Below, piece by piece: positions 1 to 6,863 of a stretch of 16,285 nt of DNA. Below the pieces are notes generated by a model. That model was not told where the DNA came from. It saw nothing but the letters and a program-made list of their open reading frames with translations, and ran no database searches. Where the stretch lies: positions 1 through 16,285 of the forward strand of contig JAUQWT010000339.1 of NCBI GenBank assembly GCA_030835005.1, given 5' to 3'. A program made the translations under genes and the position numbers. Every line of letters starts with the position of its first letter. Within the stretch, counting starts at the first letter, position 1. This DNA comes from Ignavibacteria bacterium. Lineage in GTDB: Bacteria > Bacteroidota > Ignavibacteria > Tepidaquicellales > OLB5.

Positions 1-36
1 TTGCCTTTTTATTTTTTACTTCTGGCTGCCTTTAAA

Positions 37-528
37 TTACTTTAGTATCTTTATCCCCGTCGCTTTTATCCGGTACATTGTCTGCGGCCCGGTTATTGCG
101 TTTGGGTCTTTACCTGATTCTTCAGCAAAATGTTTAGCCTGCTCTTCGGTAATTTCCTTTGTCGCAAATTCCCCTTCGATCACTGCGCGTTTATTAGTTA
201 TATCCATATCTTTTGGCATAATGAATTTATGCAGCGTAAGTGCCCGGATATAATTTTTTCCATCGGTAATGATTGTCCAGCATCCGCCAGAGCGGCAAAG
301 CTCTGACATTGCGCCTTCAACTACTACTGTTTTGCCTTCGTAGCCTTTAAGATCAGCGAAGATATCCTCAACTTTGATCACTGAACTGCCTGCTGTAATA
401 TCTGCTCCGTAAAGCGTGCCATCTGCAAGCTCTTTTGCTACAACCTTATCGCTATCATGCTGAGAATTTATGTTAAGGGTAAATACAAACAAAACAACAA
501 AAAACGGAATTATGTATTTCATTTTCAT
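37..528 (-). CDS. DUF4920 domain exported protein
   Basis: The 163-residue protein has a hydrophobic N-terminal signal sequence (about residues 4-22, ending near NSQ), so it is probably exported to the periplasm. No lipobox cysteine follows. The mature part has the layout of the DUF4920 family: LYGADI near residue 39, then a beta-rich domain with VVEGAMSELCRSGGCW (C78, C83, W84), matching the family's V-x-G-x-V-x-x-V-C-x-x-x-G-C-W block, then a helical EEQAKHFAEESGKD stretch and a C-terminal strand. The family has no established biochemical role; a metal- or redox-related role for the two cysteines is only a guess. There are two possible starts six bases apart (M1 and M3), and neither has a clear Shine-Dalgarno site. 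It lies downstream of the glmS terminator, so it is probably its own transcription unit. Confidence 0.88.
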   Translation of the reverse strand: MKMKYIIPFFVVLFVFTLNINSQHDSDKVVAKELADGTLYGADITAGSSVIKVEDIFADLKGYEGKTVVVEGAMSELCRSGGCWTIITDGKNYIRALTLHKFIMPKDMDITNKRAVIEGEFATKEITEEQAKHFAEESGKDPNAITGPQTMYRIKATGIKILK

Positions 529-562
529 TTCTGGAATAGTTCGTAAAATGTTTCTTGATTAC

Positions 563-573
563 TTACAAAATTA
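563..573 (-). promoter_or_regulatory. Possible Bacteroidota-type -7 box for the DUF4920 gene
   Basis: On the minus strand 566-573 reads TAATTTTG, an exact match to TAnnTTTG, about 37 bases before the start codon. A TTTG that could act as the -33 element lies at 600-603, 26 bases upstream, which is somewhat too far. The match is suggestive only, because the region is AT-rich. Confidence 0.3.
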
Positions 574-625
574 ATACTAATCTACTAAACTTGTAATGTC
601 AAAATTCATTTTGCTGAAGCAGAAC

Positions 626-655
626 AAAAAAAGCCGGACATTTATGCCCGGCTTT
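626..655 (-). terminator. Intrinsic terminator after glmS
   Basis: The arms AAAGCCGG (630-637) and CCGGCTTT (648-655) form a perfect 8-bp stem around a 10-nt loop. Read on the minus strand, the stem runs straight into a T run (complement of the A tract 626-632). It lies 28 bases past the glmS stop codon and isolates the DUF4920 gene from glmS transcription. Confidence 0.9.
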
Positions 656-682
656 CATTCTAAATAGTTAATTAACCGTAAT

Positions 683-2527
683 TTATTCTACGGTAACGCT
701 CTTTGCTAAATTACGCGGCTGGTCAACATTACAGCCTCTTAATACAGCTAAATGATAAGCAAACATCTGGAGTGGTATTGTTGTCAATATCGGCGAAAGC
801 ATTTCAAGAGTATGAGGTATCTTAATAATGTAATCCGAATATTCCTCACTAGGTCCGTCTGAATCAAAATCAGTTATGGTTATTACAACTCCTTTTCTTG
901 CCTTAACTTCGCGTATGTTGGAAATGATTTTCTCATATGTTGAATCTTTCGGCGCAATAAATATAACCGGCATATTCTGATCTATTAATGCTATGGGACC
1001 GTGTTTCATCTCCGCTGCGGGATAGCCCTCTGCGTGAATATAAGATATTTCCTTAAGCTTTAATGCTCCCTCAAGCGCAACAGGGAAGTTATATCCGCGG
1101 CCCAAATAAAGCATGTGTTGGCAGAATTTAAAAATTCTGGCTATCTCAAGAATCTGGTCGTTCAATGCAAGTATCTGCTTTATTTTATCGGGTATTCTGA
1201 GTAATTCATCAGTGATCTTCTTGATCTCATCATGAGGAAGCGAATTTCTATATTGAGCAATCATTAATGATATTAGCGCCAATCCCGTAAGCTGAGATGT
1301 AAATGCCTTCGTCGAGGCGACACCAATTTCAGGTCCGGCGTGTGTATAAACACCGGCATGAGTCTCTCTTGCAATAGTACTTCCAACAACGTTCACAATT
1401 CCATATACATCTGCTCCGCGTGATTTTGCCTCTTTCAATGCCGCAAGTGTATCTGCAGTCTCGCCGCTTTGGCTGATAACAAACATAATATCATTTGGAT
1501 ATAAAACCGGATTCCTGTATCGGAACTCTGATGCATATTCAACTTCAACCGGTATCTTGCACATCTGCTCTATCATATACTCGCCAACAAGCCCGGCATG
1601 CCAGGCTGTACCACATGCGGAAATAATTATTCTTGGTGCATACTTTAATTTCTCGGTAACGTTTATCAGTCCGCCAAGCTTTACCAGTCCATTATCTTTA
1701 ATGATCCTTCCACGCATTGTATTGGTAATAGAATCCGGTTGCTCATTAATTTCCTTGAGCATGAAATGCTCATAGCCGCCCTTTTCAATTTCTTCAAGGT
1801 CAAAAGTAATTACTTCAAGCTCACGTTCTATCTTCTCATCATGTATTGTCTTAATCTCAAACTTATTCCTTGTAACAATTACCATTTCTCCGTCAAGCAG
1901 GTATAGTACCTGTCTGGTATGTGGAATAATTGCTGTCGCATCAGAAGCAATGATGTACTCATCTTCACCCACACCAAGCACTAAGGGACTGCCTCTGCGT
2001 GCTGCTATTATTTTATCTGGTTCAAACTTTGAAAGCACACACATTCCATAAGTACCGTCAACCTCAGCAAGCGCTAAGCGGACTGCCGTTTCAAAATCCA
2101 TGACATTCTTGTAATGCGAGCGTATCAGGTGAACAAGGCATTCAGTATCTGTATCAGTTCTGAACTGATAGCCTTCGCGCTCCAGGCGGGTCTTAAGTAC
2201 TTTGTAATTTTCTATTATCCCGTTATGAATCACAACGATTTCGTTATTGTCATCAAAGACAGGATGAGCATTGGTATCATTTGGCTCACCGTGAGTTGCC
2301 CATCTGGTATGCCCAAAACCTATGTTTGCATCTTTATCATAACCGTTGCTTCCAAGGAGTGCTTCTAAATCGCTTACTTTTCCTGCGGTTTTTCGCACAA
2401 CTATCTCATTATCAAACATCAAAGCCACGCCTGCAGAATCGTATCCCCTGTATTCAAGCTTCCTTAATCCGCTTAGAATCAATGGAAGTGCTTGTTTATT
2501 ACCTAAATATGCTACAATGCCACACAT
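683..2527 (-). CDS. glmS: Glutamine--fructose-6-phosphate aminotransferase (isomerizing)
   Basis: Makes glucosamine-6-phosphate from fructose-6-phosphate and glutamine, the first step towards UDP-GlcNAc for peptidoglycan and lipopolysaccharide; cytosolic. The 614-residue length fits the family (E. coli about 609). The N-terminal class II glutamine amidotransferase domain starts MCGIVAYLG, with C2 as nucleophile once Met is removed, followed by YRGYDSAG and GHTRWATHG. Two SIS domains follow, with the sugar-phosphate loop SQSGETADT and EGYPAAEMKHGP. The C-terminus RNLAKSVTVE carries the catalytic lysine (K609). The ATG is fixed by the essential MCGI start. The 97-base leader contains no glmS ribozyme-like fold, as expected outside Firmicutes. 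It follows the nuoN-like gene in the same direction; I see no terminator between them, so read-through is possible. Confidence 0.98.
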   Translation of the reverse strand: MCGIVAYLGNKQALPLILSGLRKLEYRGYDSAGVALMFDNEIVVRKTAGKVSDLEALLGSNGYDKDANIGFGHTRWATHGEPNDTNAHPVFDDNNEIVVIHNGIIENYKVLKTRLEREGYQFRTDTDTECLVHLIRSHYKNVMDFETAVRLALAEVDGTYGMCVLSKFEPDKIIAARRGSPLVLGVGEDEYIIASDATAIIPHTRQVLYLLDGEMVIVTRNKFEIKTIHDEKIERELEVITFDLEEIEKGGYEHFMLKEINEQPDSITNTMRGRIIKDNGLVKLGGLINVTEKLKYAPRIIISACGTAWHAGLVGEYMIEQMCKIPVEVEYASEFRYRNPVLYPNDIMFVISQSGETADTLAALKEAKSRGADVYGIVNVVGSTIARETHAGVYTHAGPEIGVASTKAFTSQLTGLALISLMIAQYRNSLPHDEIKKITDELLRIPDKIKQILALNDQILEIARIFKFCQHMLYLGRGYNFPVALEGALKLKEISYIHAEGYPAAEMKHGPIALIDQNMPVIFIAPKDSTYEKIISNIREVKARKGVVITITDFDSDGPSEEYSDYIIKIPHTLEMLSPILTTIPLQMFAYHLAVLRGCNVDQPRNLAKSVTVE

Positions 2528-2624
2528 AGAATTTTCTTAAATTTTTTTAGATTTTTCTGTTTTTCAACAATAAACATACTATTTATAGGGTAGCTAAACA
2601 ATACCGTTTTCGCGTTACAAAATA

Positions 2625-4082
2625 CTAAACTCCAAGAATTCTTGACGCAAATCCTGCCCAATCCAATAACAACTGTGGAAAGAAACCAAACAATATGGCA
2701 GGAAGTATCAGAATTAACAACATAAATCTGCAGAATGTTTCAATATTTGCAGGATTTCCCGCAATTTCACCGGAAAAAAACCCGAAACCAATAACATAGA
2801 TTCTGTAAATCATGACAAGCGAGCTGATAATAGATACCCAAACAAGCCATCCTAATCCGCTTGAAGCCAGGGAAGTATAAATAAATAATTTTCCTGTGAA
2901 GCCCGCCAGAGGCGGGATACCGGCAATTGATATCAAGAATATCAGGAAAGGAATAAATATCATTGGATTATTCTTACCCAAACCCTTAGCTCTCAAGGAG
3001 TTTATTGAAAGAGTTGAGAAATTGTTTTCAATGATGTTTAAACAAATGATCAATCCCGAAAAACCTGCAGTGAAAATTATCGAGTTATATACCATTGCTG
3101 TTGTTCCTTCCGGAGATGATGATGCAAGTCCGGCAAGCAATAATCCTGAGTTGCCGATTAACAGGAACGAAATGAATTTCTTCAGGTTATCGATCCACAA
3201 AACTGTGATGTTACCCGCAATTATTGAGCATGCGGAAAGTATTGATAAGAACAATTGCCAATTTATACCTGGAGTTAGTTTATATATGTTACCATCTGCA
3301 ATATATGAATTAGCATCATGAAAAATTGTGAGGTAAAATCTTGTGATAGAAAATATTGCAGTGATAATAACAGGAATTGAAATCAGGCCAAGAACTTTGA
3401 GTTTTACTTTTTCAGATAAAGCAGGGAATAAAAAGTTGAACGGAACAATCAGCAGCTTGAACCCGAATCCTGCTGTGACAAGTATTATACCGATAGATAA
3501 TGTTAATGTATTAAACGGACTAATTGATAAAAACTTGCTCATTGAAACATAACTCAGTGTGCCGTACAATCCATACATAATAGAAATTCCGTAAAGCATC
3601 ATGGCACTGGCTGTTATACCATAGATGTAGTATTTAAATGCCAATTTCTTTTCCTTTGATATAAGTACATATATGGCAATACTCATTGATTCAAGAAATA
3701 CAAACGTGAATAACAAGTTAGATGAACTTACTGCCAGGAGACCTGCAATGGGAATAAGTAGTGCAAGGATATGTTCGGCAAAATCAGTTTTAGGATCGAG
3801 AAATAGCAGTACAATTACAAGCATTGAAACCAGTATGAGTATTGAACCGGCGATTGAAAAACTATCACGTATCAAAGTACCCTGAAATAATATTAAAGGA
3901 GTTTCTGACACTTTCAGGATAGACAATATCAGGGCAACAGATATTCCCGAGACTAATAAAACACAATTGATCTTCTTGTTTTTTATATCAACAATAGACA
4001 GAACCATTAATATTTGAGCAGTTAATGCAAGGGTTATTTCAGGCAGAAAATTGTAAAGACTATTAATTATCTCTGTATTCAA
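2625..4082 (-). CDS. nuoN: NuoN-like proton-translocating subunit of a complex-I-like module
   Basis: A 485-residue, highly hydrophobic protein (about 14 membrane helices) with the NuoN antiporter layout: FLPEITLAL at the N-terminus, FVFLESMSIAIYVL with the TM5 glutamate (E131), K150 in KYYIYGITASAMMLYG, K209 in GFKLLIVPF, and SIAGIPPLAGFTGKLF with the TM12 lysine (K398). Two canonical features are missing: the PFHxWxPDVYxGAP motif is replaced by VPFNFLFPALSEK, and the TM8 lysine (K247 in E. coli) has no counterpart between residues 230 and 248. In complex I this subunit pumps protons in the inner membrane; here the activity is uncertain. The start is TTG, chosen because MNTEIINSLYNFLPEI aligns with the usual N-terminus and no ATG lies nearby. 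No Shine-Dalgarno site is evident. A tRNA gene sits 44 bases upstream. Confidence 0.85.
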   Translation of the reverse strand: MNTEIINSLYNFLPEITLALTAQILMVLSIVDIKNKKINCVLLVSGISVALILSILKVSETPLILFQGTLIRDSFSIAGSILILVSMLVIVLLFLDPKTDFAEHILALLIPIAGLLAVSSSNLLFTFVFLESMSIAIYVLISKEKKLAFKYYIYGITASAMMLYGISIMYGLYGTLSYVSMSKFLSISPFNTLTLSIGIILVTAGFGFKLLIVPFNFLFPALSEKVKLKVLGLISIPVIITAIFSITRFYLTIFHDANSYIADGNIYKLTPGINWQLFLSILSACSIIAGNITVLWIDNLKKFISFLLIGNSGLLLAGLASSSPEGTTAMVYNSIIFTAGFSGLIICLNIIENNFSTLSINSLRAKGLGKNNPMIFIPFLIFLISIAGIPPLAGFTGKLFIYTSLASSGLGWLVWVSIISSLVMIYRIYVIGFGFFSGEIAGNPANIETFCRFMLLILILPAILFGFFPQLLLDWAGFASRILGV

Positions 4083-4126
4083 GTATTTAATTTTACAATC
4101 TTTATGCCTGTATGTTAAAGATGAAG

Positions 4127-4210
4127 TACCGCCGATCGGACTCGAACCGATACAAAGTTGCCTTTACTAGATTTTGAGTCTAGCGCGTCTACCAATTCCG
4201 CCACGGCGGC
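4127..4210 (-). tRNA. tRNA-Leu (anticodon CAA)
   Basis: The minus strand folds as a class II tRNA of 84 nt. The acceptor GCCGCCG pairs with CGGCGGT (the first pair is G-U). The D arm is GCG...CGC. The anticodon stem is CTAGA/TCTAG with loop CTCAAAA, giving anticodon CAA, which reads UUG. A long variable arm has a 4-bp stem (AAAG/CTTT). The T arm is ATCGG/CCGAT around TTCGAGT. The discriminator is A (4127), and the CCA end is not encoded. It lies inside a protein-coding run, 32 bases after the preceding stop and 44 bases before the nuoN-like start, so it is probably co-transcribed and processed out, or has its own promoter inside the upstream gene. Confidence 0.95.
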
Positions 4211-4242
4211 AGTAAAAATTTTGGATTACAATTATAAGGATT

Positions 4243-4677
4243 TTAGAAAATAGTTAAAATGAAATAAAATACCACAATTCCCGCTGTTGTTATGACAAGC
4301 GTTGTCCTGTAACCGAGTCCGTAAACCTTCCTTATGAGCAGTGCAGCATAATCGGCGGATTCTGAGAAAATAATTTTTTCTCCTGAGGAAGAAAACTTTT
4401 CGAAAAACCTGTTTATCCCGGAAACATTACTTAAAAATTCTATTGCAACCGAGATTCCACTTTTTAATGGTGAATAGATCCTAATGTGGACAAATTCCAA
4501 AATATCAACGGCTGTTTTCTGTGAACGAGTCGCTTTGCTGATGCTCTCTTTCATTCGGTTATAGTAATCTAATGCAGCTGTATTGAATTTTATCAAAAAA
4601 AGTAAGATCAAATAAACATAAAGCATTATAGAAATTATTAAATATATCCAATTATTTGTTATAAAGTTCTCAGGCAT
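4243..4677 (-). CDS. Small membrane protein with two helices flanking a long amphipathic region; NuoL C-terminus-like
   Basis: 144 residues from the ATG at 4677, or 147 from a GTG at 4686. I prefer the ATG because a GAGGG Shine-Dalgarno-like site lies 9-10 bases before it, while the GTG overlaps that site. The start overlaps the end of the NuoK-like gene by 8 bases, so translation is probably coupled. One membrane helix lies near the N-terminus (WIYLIISIMLYVYLILLFLI), then about 85 polar or amphipathic residues, then a C-terminal helix (TTLVITTAGIVVFYFILTI). By size, topology and position after nuoK this resembles the last part of NuoL (a membrane helix, the lateral amphipathic helix HL and its anchoring helix) without the antiporter core. 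That is inference: sequence similarity to NuoL is weak. It could instead be an unrelated scaffold protein. Confidence 0.7.
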   Translation of the reverse strand: MPENFITNNWIYLIISIMLYVYLILLFLIKFNTAALDYYNRMKESISKATRSQKTAVDILEFVHIRIYSPLKSGISVAIEFLSNVSGINRFFEKFSSSGEKIIFSESADYAALLIRKVYGLGYRTTLVITTAGIVVFYFILTIF

Positions 4678-4972
4678 CAAATTCACCCTCTATTTCTGCT
4701 GAATCGGAATTCTTGAAATAGTTTAATGCCAATAAGCTGCCGGTGATCAAAAGAACCAAACAAATTCCGGAAATAGTAAATATTATGATCTGTCCTTCAG
4801 GGTTGAATGTCTTAATACCGGATAATGCTGCAAAGTTGATAATAGGCGCCATCAACATCAAAACGATCCCTAAGAGCACTCTAATTAGCTTTTTATGAGT
4901 TACTGCGGTATATACCCCAAGTACAAATACGACTGCCGATATGAATACGAAATGATTTATTCCTGCGTCCAT
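4670..4972 (-). CDS. nuoK: NuoK-like membrane subunit lacking the conserved glutamates
   Basis: 100 residues with three membrane helices, the size and topology of NuoK (E. coli 100). Recognisable family features are HFVFISAVVFVLGVYTAVTHKKLIRVLLGI, the NFAAL end of TM2, and the loop FNPEGQ just before TM3, equivalent to the usual DGQ/EGQ. The TM2 glutamate of GIELMxNA (E36 in E. coli) is V37 here (GIVLMLMA), and the TM3 glutamate of AAAEAAIG (E72) is L74 (GICLVLLITG). Membrane helices contain no acidic residue at all. In complex I both glutamates carry protons in the central hydrophilic axis, so a pumping role by the usual route is unlikely. One base separates it from the NuoJ-like stop, and its end overlaps the next gene. 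Starts at ATG without a strong Shine-Dalgarno site. Confidence 0.75.
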   Translation of the reverse strand: MDAGINHFVFISAVVFVLGVYTAVTHKKLIRVLLGIVLMLMAPIINFAALSGIKTFNPEGQIIIFTISGICLVLLITGSLLALNYFKNSDSAEIEGEFDA

Positions 4973-4973
4973 T

Positions 4974-5465
4974 TTATCCGGCTTGCATGTCCTTTCTCAA
5001 AATATATCTGAGAGATGTCAGCAAAACTGAGAATACAAAAACGATCATCAGAACCATAGGTAAATAGTCTGTAAATAATAAAAAGAATGAATTTACACTA
5101 TAGTTTACCCAAGTAACATGCCAGCGGGTTGAACTTGAAAGGCTTGCAGAAACACCCCCAAGAACAGAAAGAACCATAATTGAAGCAAATTGCATTCCTT
5201 TTGGATAATCACTGTGATCATTAACAATTAGATCCTGAACATATTTCGTGTTTGAAAAGATCAGCACAAGTATTAACAATACAGATAGCACAAGTAAACC
5301 CATAAGCGCAAATAATTCTGAATTCAGCAGGACAAATAATCCAAAAACTGAAGCCATTAATACAATAAAGGACGTCACGGAATTGATTATTCTTCCGGAG
5401 AATGCAGTAATAAATGCTGATGAAATGATCACTGCAGAGAGTATGTAGAAAATGAGATTGAACAT
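4974..5465 (-). CDS. NuoJ-like membrane subunit, divergent
   Basis: 163 residues, about five membrane helices, placed directly before the NuoK-like gene exactly as nuoJ precedes nuoK in complex I operons. The pattern FYILSAVIISSAFITAFSGRIINSVTSFIVLMASVFGLFVLLNSELFAL follows NuoJ's TM1-TM2-TM3 entry (family: NPVHSALFLVLAFL...LLxAEFLA). The diagnostic TM3 segment Q-x-x-V-Y-V-G-A-x-x-V-L-F is replaced by LLVLSVLLILVLIFS, so the conserved tyrosine and glycine of the pi-bulge region are gone. The start ATG overlaps the lipoprotein stop by one base (TAATG), which implies coupled translation. Assignment rests on topology and gene order more than on sequence; an unrelated polytopic protein is possible but less likely given the neighbours. 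Confidence 0.65.
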   Translation of the reverse strand: MFNLIFYILSAVIISSAFITAFSGRIINSVTSFIVLMASVFGLFVLLNSELFALMGLLVLSVLLILVLIFSNTKYVQDLIVNDHSDYPKGMQFASIMVLSVLGGVSASLSSSTRWHVTWVNYSVNSFFLLFTDYLPMVLMIVFVFSVLLTSLRYILRKDMQAG

Positions 5466-6100
5466 TAATTAAGTCTGTAATCTTTTAATATGTAGTAAAC
5501 TCCTTTTAAAACCGGGGGATTGGTTCTATTCGCTCCCCACTTCACAATTCCAACATCTTTTTTAAACCACATCTCGAAAGCAAAAGTGAAGCCGTCCGTC
5601 ATATTTAACTTGATACAATTTTCGAAGTTTCGGGTCCATGTCTCAACATTACTTGTATCGGAAGTGATAAAACCATTTAGTATTCCGAATTTCCACTCAA
5701 AACCTTCTTTGAAGTTTTCCGGTGCTGGAAAAACCGTTCCGCTTGAACCAAAAATATCACTTGCAATAATTTCTCCATTATGCTTAATAATAAGTGTTCT
5801 TTCTTTACTCTCTTTGGTGAAGTAGGGGAATGAGCTGACCTTCAGCTGGATACCGTCTTCAACTTTTTTTACCCCGGATGCTTCAACTGTAAACATTTCT
5901 ATCTCATTTGTTGGGCCATCACTTACATAAATCCATTTATTCCCATCTTTTAAGGGAAAGTATGTGTTGTAATTGTTGTTGGTCTGCACACTTGACTTCT
6001 TTTCCACAGTTCCCTGCTTATCACCTGATGAGTTACAGCCGAAGGCTGTGCTCAAGAGAATTATCAGCAAAATTTGCAGACATGATTTTATCTCAGACAT
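5465..6100 (-). CDS. Probable lipoprotein of unknown function
   Basis: 211 residues. The N-terminus has a positively charged start, a hydrophobic stretch (LQILLIILLSTAFG) and a cysteine at about residue 22 followed by NSSGDKQG, which looks like a lipoprotein signal with an imperfect lipobox (AFG-C; usually a leucine at -3). The mature part is beta-rich: YFPLKDGNKWIYV near residue 48, TLIIKHNGEIIA, then FEMWFKKDVGIVKWG near the end. The pair 'YFPLK-x-GN-x-W-x-Y' and 'W-F-x-x-x-V-G-I-V-K' recurs in exported proteins of this phylum as I recall, but I know of no function. Both ends overlap neighbours: 8 bases with the upstream small membrane protein and 1 base with the NuoJ-like gene. It therefore appears to be made together with the complex-I-like subunits. 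Confidence 0.85.
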   Translation of the reverse strand: MSEIKSCLQILLIILLSTAFGCNSSGDKQGTVEKKSSVQTNNNYNTYFPLKDGNKWIYVSDGPTNEIEMFTVEASGVKKVEDGIQLKVSSFPYFTKESKERTLIIKHNGEIIASDIFGSSGTVFPAPENFKEGFEWKFGILNGFITSDTSNVETWTRNFENCIKLNMTDGFTFAFEMWFKKDVGIVKWGANRTNPPVLKGVYYILKDYRLN

Positions 6101-6425
6101 TTATGAACTTTCTTACTCTTTCGATCGAAAGATTCTTTCTGATCTGAACTGCAGATATTAACGCCACGGAGATCATTAATAATATTACAAATATTAATGC
6201 CACAGCATTTGATCCGTAATATAAAATGAATTTGAGGAAATAAGTAAAATAAATCACTGCTCCGGAAATACAAAGCAGGAATAGTATCCAAGCAAAAACT
6301 TTTACAATAGCAATTTTCCTTTTTATAGATAACTTTGATTTACTCAAGTAAAAATACATGAATTCGGCCAAGAGCCCAACCAGCAGTGAAAATATTATCA
6401 ACAAAATTTGAGAAAAAGTCAGCAT
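6093..6425 (-). CDS. Small three-helix membrane protein, first gene of the complex-I-like run
   Basis: 110 residues with three predicted membrane helices (about 5-27, 41-70 and 73-95) and a strongly basic loop between the first two (SKSKLSIKRKIAIVK), so that loop probably faces the cytoplasm. I recognise no family. It lacks the FDVE and ExxxxP signatures of NuoA, the three-helix subunit one might expect here. Its TGA stop overlaps the lipoprotein ATG by 8 bases. The ATG lies only 28 bases after the trxA terminator, so its promoter must overlap the terminator region or transcription leaks through. Confidence 0.75.
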   Translation of the reverse strand: MLTFSQILLIIFSLLVGLLAEFMYFYLSKSKLSIKRKIAIVKVFAWILFLLCISGAVIYFTYFLKFILYYGSNAVALIFVILLMISVALISAVQIRKNLSIERVRKFINV

Positions 6426-6452
6426 TATCTGTAAAGTTAGCGAAAAATAAAT

Positions 6453-6480
6453 AAAAAAGACAGGTTTACTTACCTGTCTT
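6453..6480 (-). terminator. Intrinsic terminator after trxA
   Basis: A perfect 8-bp inverted repeat, AAGACAGG (6457-6464) and CCTGTCTT (6473-6480), with an 8-nt loop. On the minus strand it is followed by a T-rich tract (complement of 6447-6458). It lies 28 bases past the trxA stop and ends the dnaE-trxA unit. Confidence 0.88.
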
Positions 6481-6508
6481 CAAAATCAAAAAACACTAAG
6501 CTTGAAGC

Positions 6509-6832
6509 TTATGCAGGCTGAAGCTGTGAATCAAGCTTCTGGGCTATAGCCTGTTTAGGAACTGCGCCAATGATCTGGTCCGCAATTTTACCATCTCTGA
6601 ATATAAGCAGTGTTGGGATGCTTCTGATCCCATATGTCATTGAGACATTGGGATTATTATCAACATCCAGCTTGCCTATCTTGATCTTACCCTGGTATTC
6701 GGCAGAAAGTTCTTCAACAAGGGGAGCGATCATTTTGCAGGGACCGCACCAAACTGCCCAGAAATCCACCAACACGGGAATGTCGCTTTTGATAACTTCC
6801 TGGTCAAAATTAGCATCTGTAAATTCTAACAT
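6509..6832 (-). CDS. trxA: Thioredoxin
   Basis: Cytosolic dithiol-disulfide oxidoreductase of 107 residues, the standard length. It has the active site WCGPC (C29, C32), the buried acidic residue in VDFW (D23), the cis-proline in SIPT (P74) and the closing glycine motif near IIGAVPK. The ATG is supported by the best ribosome binding site in the window, AAAGGAG at 6838-6844, five bases before the start. It begins 31 bases after the dnaE stop in the same direction, so the two are probably co-transcribed, and an intrinsic terminator follows. Nothing in the sequence links it functionally to the complex-I-like run downstream. Confidence 0.97.
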   Translation of the reverse strand: MLEFTDANFDQEVIKSDIPVLVDFWAVWCGPCKMIAPLVEELSAEYQGKIKIGKLDVDNNPNVSMTYGIRSIPTLLIFRDGKIADQIIGAVPKQAIAQKLDSQLQPA

Positions 6833-6863
6833 TTCTTCTCCTTTGAGTATATAAATTGTTTTG

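Noticed and set aside
2528..2624. glmS ribozyme or riboswitch upstream of glmS
   Set aside because: The leader is under 100 bases, AT-rich and without the paired core; the ribozyme is known mainly from Firmicutes.
2902..2916. Palindrome CCCGCC-AGA-GGCGGG inside the nuoN-like gene
   Set aside because: It encodes the conserved I-P-P-L-A-G stretch of the NuoN family, so codon use explains it; no terminator or repeat is needed.
2896..3321. Rightward 141-codon open frame
   Set aside because: It lies wholly antisense within the nuoN-like gene and has no family features.
6088..6291. Leftward 67-codon open frame overlapping the small membrane protein
   Set aside because: It is a shadow in another frame of the three-helix protein, which has the coherent membrane topology and the coupled stop/start.
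6093..6425. NuoA as identity of the three-helix protein
   Set aside because: It has three helices but none of the NuoA signatures (no FDVE, no acidic loop), and its loop is strongly basic.
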